DNA from: JADCCX01 sp031378805
Lineage (GTDB): Bacteria > Pseudomonadota > Alphaproteobacteria > Rhizobiales > Beijerinckiaceae
Assembly: GCA_031378805.1 (NCBI GenBank)
Contig: JANNEO010000034.1
Coordinates: forward strand, 1 to 7,299
Length of the DNA stretch: 7,299 nt
Reading direction: 5' to 3'
Position numbers and translations under genes: made by a program. Under the pieces are notes generated by a model. The model was not told the origin of the DNA, searched no databases, and saw nothing but the letters and a program-made list of their open reading frames with translations. Positions 4,695 through 7,299 of this stretch are shown here, in pieces; within the stretch, counting starts at the first letter, position 1, and each line of letters begins with the position of its first letter.

Positions 4695-5557
4695 CAGCGG
4701 ATGCTGGCCGTGGCATCAACCGCCAGGCCGCGAATTGATTGCGCCTCGATGAGCAACGTGCCGAGCTGGGTCTTCACCTGGATGCGGTAGGGTACGAGCG
4801 TCCGCGATCCCTCGACAGGCACCAGCCAGACCGCCATGTCGCGGTTGCTGGCCATGAACTGGGTGGCGGGCAGCGGGCGGTGTCCGGCAACGGGCGTGTA
4901 GCGCACCTTGCAGACCAGCGCGTGGCCGACATAACCCCTCTTCGGTTCGTTGACAGCACGGGTCTCGGCATGGCTCATGGAGATGTCGAAGCGCTGGACG
5001 CCATCAAAGACGGGAATGGTGCGGTTGCAGTTCTCTGGTGAGAGCATGTCTGCGCTGCCACTCACCGCCATCATCAGCGCACTGACGGGGTCTGCGACAG
5101 CACGGCGGTGGTGCTCCAGCACCGGAACCCGATCGTCCTTTGGCTCGAACGGTGGTTCGATGGCGACTTGCGTGACGTTTCCAGCATTCATGCCGATCTG
5201 GATCGTGCGGCTGATCTGGGAACTGTTGGCGCTCAGTGCGTAGCCATTGGACAAGGGGCGTGGACCCTGAAATGCACCGCTCACAGTGACCGCACCGCGC
5301 CCCGAGGTAAGTGCTCCGGCCAAGCCGATAAGCTGGGCGTTGAGCGACGCCCTGTAGGACTGCCCGGTGATCTGCCCGGTGAAGTCCGCCGTGCCGATGT
5401 GCAGACCCGCGACAGAAAGATGATAGCGTGCTTCGAGAGGGCCTCCGAATGCAGTCCCAGCAAAGCCAAGGCTCGCCAGCATCGACAGGGCCAAGATGCG
5501 GCATGTGATGATGCGGCACGTGTTGATGCGGCATTTGATTCGGACATTCTTTGTCAT
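4694..5557 (-). CDS. Exported DUF3108 domain protein
   Basis: The product is a 287-residue envelope protein of unknown function. After the N-terminus comes a signal peptide with hydrophobic core LALSMLASLGFAGTAFG (about 22-38) and a likely cleavage site near residue 38. The mature part starts GPLEARYHLSVAGLHIGTAD, the usual beginning of DUF3108, a beta-rich periplasmic domain with a repeated 'Y.v...gl.iG' strand pattern. I chose the ATG at 5557; the frame also has an ATG at 5629, but the added 24 residues look random, and GAGTGG lies close ahead of 5557. The signal peptide n-region is unusual, with three pentapeptide repeats (IKCRI-NTCRI-ITCRI). The gene overlaps csaA by one base downstream and diverges from rpmB upstream, an arrangement that I believe recurs in sphingomonads. 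A lipoprotein is unlikely, since no lipobox cysteine follows the hydrophobic core. Confidence 0.82.
   Translation of the reverse strand: MTKNVRIKCRINTCRIITCRILALSMLASLGFAGTAFGGPLEARYHLSVAGLHIGTADFTGQITGQSYRASLNAQLIGLAGALTSGRGAVTVSGAFQGPRPLSNGYALSANSSQISRTIQIGMNAGNVTQVAIEPPFEPKDDRVPVLEHHRRAVADPVSALMMAVSGSADMLSPENCNRTIPVFDGVQRFDISMSHAETRAVNEPKRGYVGHALVCKVRYTPVAGHRPLPATQFMASNRDMAVWLVPVEGSRTLVPYRIQVKTQLGTLLIEAQSIRGLAVDATASIR
5495..5539. repeat. Three 15-bp tandem repeats inside the signal peptide coding region
   Basis: Plus-strand units GATGCGGCATGTGAT (5495-5509), GATGCGGCACGTGTT (5510-5524) and GATGCGGCATTTGAT (5525-5539) are contiguous, and each pair differs at two or three positions. Fifteen bases equals five codons, so copy-number change keeps the frame of the DUF3108 gene. 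On the coding strand the units read IKCRI, NTCRI and ITCRI. They add positive charges and cysteines to the n-region of the signal peptide. Confidence 0.9.
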
Positions 5558-5621
5558 GGACCCACTCGAACTGATACGGCACTGAACCGGGTAACGGTAT
5601 TGACTGCGCGACGCGTTTCCC

Positions 5622-5650
5622 TTGACCATTGGACCACCAGAGACTATACG
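5622..5650 (+). promoter_or_regulatory. rpmB promoter (TTGACC-N17-TATACG)
   Basis: TTGACC (5622-5627), 17 bases, then TATACG (5645-5650) is a good housekeeping-sigma match with ideal spacing. Transcription would start near 5657, leaving a leader of about 110 bases before the rpmB ATG at 5769. No comparably good promoter was found on the minus strand for the DUF3108-csaA pair in the same 211-base gap. Confidence 0.62.
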
Positions 5651-5669
5651 GCCCGCTTCAATCAGAAAC

Positions 5670-5724
5670 GGTTGATATCCCGAAGGGCCATGCGGATCGT
5701 GCGACGCTTGTTGGGATATTGCCC
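5670..5724 (+). other. Foldable leader of rpmB
   Basis: In the predicted rpmB leader, GATATCCC (5674-5681) pairs with GGGATATT (5713-5720). The stem can extend by a T-G wobble, one mismatch and two G-C pairs to 5670/5724. The apical part, about 31 bases, holds most of a short ORF. The stem starts about 15 bases after the predicted transcript start and ends 44 bases before rpmB. It matches no leader motif that I know. It could be a regulatory target for L28 or could be chance. Confidence 0.35.
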
Positions 5725-5746
5725 GCGAAGACTTAAATCCGAGTGA
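5690..5746 (+). CDS. Possible 18-residue leader peptide upstream of rpmB
   Basis: An ATG at 5690 opens an 18-codon frame, MRIVRRLLGYCPRRLKSE, that stops at TGA 5744-5746, 22 bases before the rpmB start. GAAGGG lies two bases before the ATG, close for a ribosome site but purine-rich. The peptide is strongly basic (five Arg, one Lys). It lies downstream of the predicted rpmB promoter and overlaps the leader stem, so translation would open that stem. This is a weak call: the same frame is open far upstream as antisense to the DUF3108 gene, and short ORFs arise easily in GC-rich DNA. Confidence 0.2.
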   Translation: MRIVRRLLGYCPRRLKSE

Positions 5747-5768
5747 ACAAATTCAGGGGTGATTAACC

Positions 5769-6068
5769 ATGGCACGTCGCTGTGAATTGACTGGCAAAGA
5801 CGGTCAGGTGGGCCACAAGGTCAGCCACTCGAACCGCAAGACCAAGAAGGTCTTTCGCCCGAACCTCGTCAACGTGACCTTGGCATCCGAGCAGCTGAAG
5901 AAAAACGTCAAGCTGCGCATATCCGCCAACGCGCTGCGCACTGTCGAGCACCGCGGGGGTCTTGATGCGTTCCTGCTGAAGGCGGACAAGGCCGAGCTGT
6001 CACGTGATGCGCTGGCCGTACGCAAGGAACTCGACAAGGCTGCAGCTGCTGCCACTGTCGCTGCCTAA
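5769..6068 (+). CDS. rpmB: 50S ribosomal protein L28
   Basis: L28 is a large-subunit protein near the tRNA exit site. The 99-residue product begins MARRCELTGKDGQVGHKVSH, the family start, followed by SNRKTKKVFRPNLVNVTL (21-38) and KLRISANALRTVEHRGGLDA (48-67). Alphaproteobacterial L28 is longer than the 78-residue E. coli form; here a helical tail (about 68-92, LKADKAELSRDALAVRKELD) and an Ala-rich end give the usual length for this class. AGGGG (5755-5759) lies nine bases before the ATG. Only one cysteine is present, at residue 5, so no paired CxxC zinc motif is visible. The gene stands alone with its own promoter and terminator. Unlike E. coli, no rpmG (L33) follows. Confidence 0.98.
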   Translation: MARRCELTGKDGQVGHKVSHSNRKTKKVFRPNLVNVTLASEQLKKNVKLRISANALRTVEHRGGLDAFLLKADKAELSRDALAVRKELDKAAAAATVAA

Positions 6069-6090
6069 GCTCTGGGCGGTCTGACCATCG

Positions 6091-6117
6091 AAACCCGGTC
6101 GCAAGGCCGGGTTTTTT
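6091..6117 (+). terminator. Rho-independent terminator of rpmB
   Basis: AAACCCGGTC (6091-6100) pairs with GGCCGGGTTT (6105-6114) over ten base pairs, with one wobble, around a GCAA tetraloop of the stable GNRA class. A run of six T ends at 6117. It begins 22 bases after the rpmB stop. This is a textbook intrinsic terminator, and it means that the transporter gene needs its own promoter or read-through. Confidence 0.92.
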
Positions 6118-6161
6118 GATGTGGTGCTGTGTGTGCTCTCCGACATGGGAAGAGGGGGAAG

Positions 6162-6194
6162 ATGCATCGCCCAGTTTCAACTGACCCATGCTGA
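6162..6194 (+). CDS. Possible 10-residue mini-ORF overlapping the transporter start
   Basis: The ATG at 6162 is preceded directly by the purine-rich AGAGGGGGAAG, the only strong ribosome site in front of the transporter gene. The frame reads MHRPVSTDPC and stops at TGA 6192-6194, two bases after the transporter ATG (6188-6190). A ribosome ending there would be placed on the transporter start, the arrangement of a translational-coupling leader. It is also possible that no peptide is made and the site serves the downstream ATG at an unusual distance of about 26 bases. Confidence 0.35.
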   Translation: MHRPVSTDPC

Positions 6195-7138
6195 TCGGGA
6201 TTGTCGCGGGCCTTGCAGCTGGTGCGCTCTGGGGCCTGACGTTTGTCGCGCCCCGGGCCGTGCATCCCTATAGCGAGATTGATCTCGCCATCCTGCGCTA
6301 TGCCGCCTTTGGCCTGACATCGCTTGTGCTCATGGCGCTCGACAAGCGGTTCAGGCCCGGACCGATGACGCCCAGGCGCATGGTGCTGGCCCTGTGGCTG
6401 GGGCTTTCGGGTTTCGTGATCTACTTCGTCTGCATTGCCTTGTCCGTGAATCTCGCCGGACCGGCCATCGCCCCCTTGGTCATCGGCGGCTTGCCGCTGT
6501 TGCTGGCGCTTTATGGCAACTGGCAGGACCGCAACGTGCGCTGGCGGGCGCTCGCTGTGCCCTTGCTGCTGATCGCGGCTGGCCTTGCGGTGGTGAACCT
6601 CGCGGCGCTCCAGACCGCGGGGTCGAACATTGCGCAGAAGAACATCGTCCTTGGATTCCTGCTGGCGCTTGCGGGCCTCTTCGTCTGGTTCCTCTATGCC
6701 ATCACCAACGCGAGGGCGATGCGTTCCGCCGATGCGCCCTCGATCCTGGGCTGGACGAGTCTTCAAGGGCTGGGTGCGGCAGCAGGCACCCTCCCGCTGA
6801 TCATCCTCGCGCCGCTCATGGGCTGGAGCAAAATCCCGGAACTGGGCCTTTCGGGCGATGCCGGAACGCGGCTGATCCTCTGGGCGCTGGTGACCGGCAT
6901 CATTGCGTCTTGGGTCGCGCAGTATTTCTGGACACTGGCCTCGCATCGGCTGCCGCTGGCCTTCTCGGCCCAGTTGATCGTGTCGGAGACGCTGTTCGCG
7001 CTGATCTACGGCTTTGTCTACGAGGGGCGCTGGCCCCATGCATCGGAATGGGCGGGCGGAGCACTGCTGATCGCTGGCGTCTTCTGGGGCGTGATGGTGT
7101 TTTCGAAGAGGTCAGTTGGCGTTCCGACCCATTCGTGA
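6188..7138 (+). CDS. EamA/DMT superfamily inner-membrane transporter
   Basis: The 316-residue product is a drug/metabolite transporter superfamily protein with two EamA-like repeats of five helices each, expected as ten membrane spans in the inner membrane. Hydrophobic segments are visible at about 2-20, 35-51, 66-85, 92-110, 121-141, 152-172, 187-210, 228-248, 257-278 and 288-305. The first helix has the family's ALWGLTFVAPR pattern, and the seventh begins ILGWTSLQGLGAAAG. Members export amino acids, metabolites or drugs; the substrate cannot be assigned here. The start is constrained because an in-frame TGA lies at 6182-6184, so ATG 6188 is the first possible start. It lacks a ribosome site at normal distance and overlaps a mini-ORF that has a strong one. 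The gene follows the rpmB terminator and precedes a DAHP synthase, which is suggestive of, but not evidence for, aromatic compound export. Confidence 0.92.
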   Translation: MLIGIVAGLAAGALWGLTFVAPRAVHPYSEIDLAILRYAAFGLTSLVLMALDKRFRPGPMTPRRMVLALWLGLSGFVIYFVCIALSVNLAGPAIAPLVIGGLPLLLALYGNWQDRNVRWRALAVPLLLIAAGLAVVNLAALQTAGSNIAQKNIVLGFLLALAGLFVWFLYAITNARAMRSADAPSILGWTSLQGLGAAAGTLPLIILAPLMGWSKIPELGLSGDAGTRLILWALVTGIIASWVAQYFWTLASHRLPLAFSAQLIVSETLFALIYGFVYEGRWPHASEWAGGALLIAGVFWGVMVFSKRSVGVPTHS

Positions 7139-7144
7139 TTAAAC
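7116..7144 (+). promoter_or_regulatory. Candidate promoter for the DAHP synthase gene
   Basis: TTGGCG (7116-7121), 17 bases, then TTAAAC (7139-7144) is a moderate match with ideal spacing. The -35 box lies inside the end of the transporter gene. Transcription would begin near 7151, about 75 bases before the ATG at 7226. The match is imperfect, and cotranscription with the transporter is the alternative. Confidence 0.35.
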
Positions 7145-7177
7145 GCCTCCCGAAAGTTAACCCCAACAGGAGGCTTG

Positions 7178-7213
7178 GCCACGCAAAGAGCTGCACGCTC
7201 TCGACACCGTGGC
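7178..7213 (+). other. Two-tier stem-loop directly before the DAHP synthase ribosome site
   Basis: GCCACG (7178-7183) pairs with CGTGGC (7208-7213); inside it AGAGC (7187-7191) pairs with GCTCT (7197-7201) around a 5-base loop. The outer stem ends immediately before GGAG (7214-7217), the ribosome site of the next gene. A second, weaker inverted pair, GCCTCC (7145-7150) and GGAGGC (7169-7174), lies just upstream without a T-run. The fold could influence initiation of DAHP synthase, but no ligand, peptide leader or known motif is recognised. Confidence 0.35.
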
Positions 7214-7225
7214 GGAGTGAGACCC

Positions 7226-7299
7226 ATGAGCGAACGCTGGACCCCATCGAGCTGGAGAAACAAACCTGTGGCACAGGTTCCGTTTTATCCCGATGCCGC
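7226..7299 (+). CDS. Class II 3-deoxy-7-phosphoheptulonate (DAHP) synthase, N-terminal fragment
   Basis: Only 24 codons and two bases are in the window; the gene continues past the right edge. The residues MSERWTPSSWRNKPVAQVPF, followed by YPDA, match the start of the class II (plant/bacterial AroA-II) DAHP synthases, where W-x-P-x-S-W-R-x-K-P...Q-x-P-x-Y-P-D is conserved. The enzyme condenses phosphoenolpyruvate and erythrose 4-phosphate, the entry step of the shikimate pathway to Phe, Tyr and Trp, in the cytosol. GGAG (7214-7217) is eight bases before the ATG, supporting this start. The short fragment limits certainty, but the motif is distinctive. Class II enzymes form a separate family from E. 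coli AroF/G/H, so I give no symbol. Confidence 0.85.
   Translation, partial: MSERWTPSSWRNKPVAQVPFYPDA

Noticed and set aside
5495..5539. Three regular repeats as a CRISPR-like array
   Set aside because: The units are directly adjacent without spacers, are only 15 bp, and lie in a coding region.
5108..5746. 212-codon plus-strand frame opposite the DUF3108 gene running into the rpmB leader
   Set aside because: No family resemblance, and mostly antisense to an exported protein with a clear signal peptide. Only its last 18 codons, from the ATG at 5690, were kept as a weak leader-peptide candidate.
6065..7039. Long minus-strand open frame (324 codons) opposite the EamA transporter gene
   Set aside because: Its translation is low-complexity Arg/Gln/Gly-rich and resembles no family, while the plus strand encodes a clear ten-span transporter. 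High GC produces such antisense frames.

Overview
The window reads as ordinary chromosome from an alphaproteobacterium, most likely a sphingomonad (Novosphingobium, Sphingobium or Sphingomonas type). The reasons are high-GC codon use, a long ribosomal protein L21 with an extra C-terminal domain, and an inverted pair of the CCTGAGCTTGTCGAAGG repeat that is common in sphingomonad intergenic DNA. The gene set also fits: L28 beside a DUF3108 protein, and a class II DAHP synthase start. The genus is inferred and was not tested by any search.

Layout. Positions 1-1043 (minus strand) hold a small regulatory unit: a TetR-family repressor followed by a PhnB-like VOC protein that runs off the left edge. 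A perfect 18-bp palindrome sits inside the tetR promoter, so autoregulation is likely. Positions 1122-2015 (minus) encode 2-dehydro-3-deoxygalactonokinase. On the plus strand follow rplU (L21) and rpmA (L27), a structured and repeat-rich gap ending in a clear terminator, and a RimJ/RimL-like GNAT acetyltransferase. This group ends at 4120. A REP-type hairpin then separates it from a convergent minus-strand pair, a DUF3108 exported protein and csaA, which are joined by a 1-nt stop/start overlap. Divergent from that pair, rpmB (L28) has a good promoter, a leader of about 110 nt that can fold and that contains an 18-codon ORF, and a strong terminator. An EamA-family transporter and the first 24 codons of a class II DAHP synthase (first step of the shikimate pathway) complete the window.

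How the genes work together. Most of the window is housekeeping: three large-subunit ribosomal proteins, a possible protein-modifying acetyltransferase next to two of them, the CsaA chaperone-like tRNA-binding protein, and aromatic amino acid synthesis. The tetR-VOC unit and the sugar-acid kinase are accessory metabolism. I see no mobile element, CRISPR array, rRNA, tRNA or toxin/defence cassette, and nothing that I would call a new biological system. The points worth a second look are small: the repressor site placed inside its own promoter, the degenerate helix-hairpin-helix-like tail on L21, alternative hairpins after rpmA, in-frame tandem repeats in a signal peptide, and short overlapping or leader ORFs before the transporter and rpmB.
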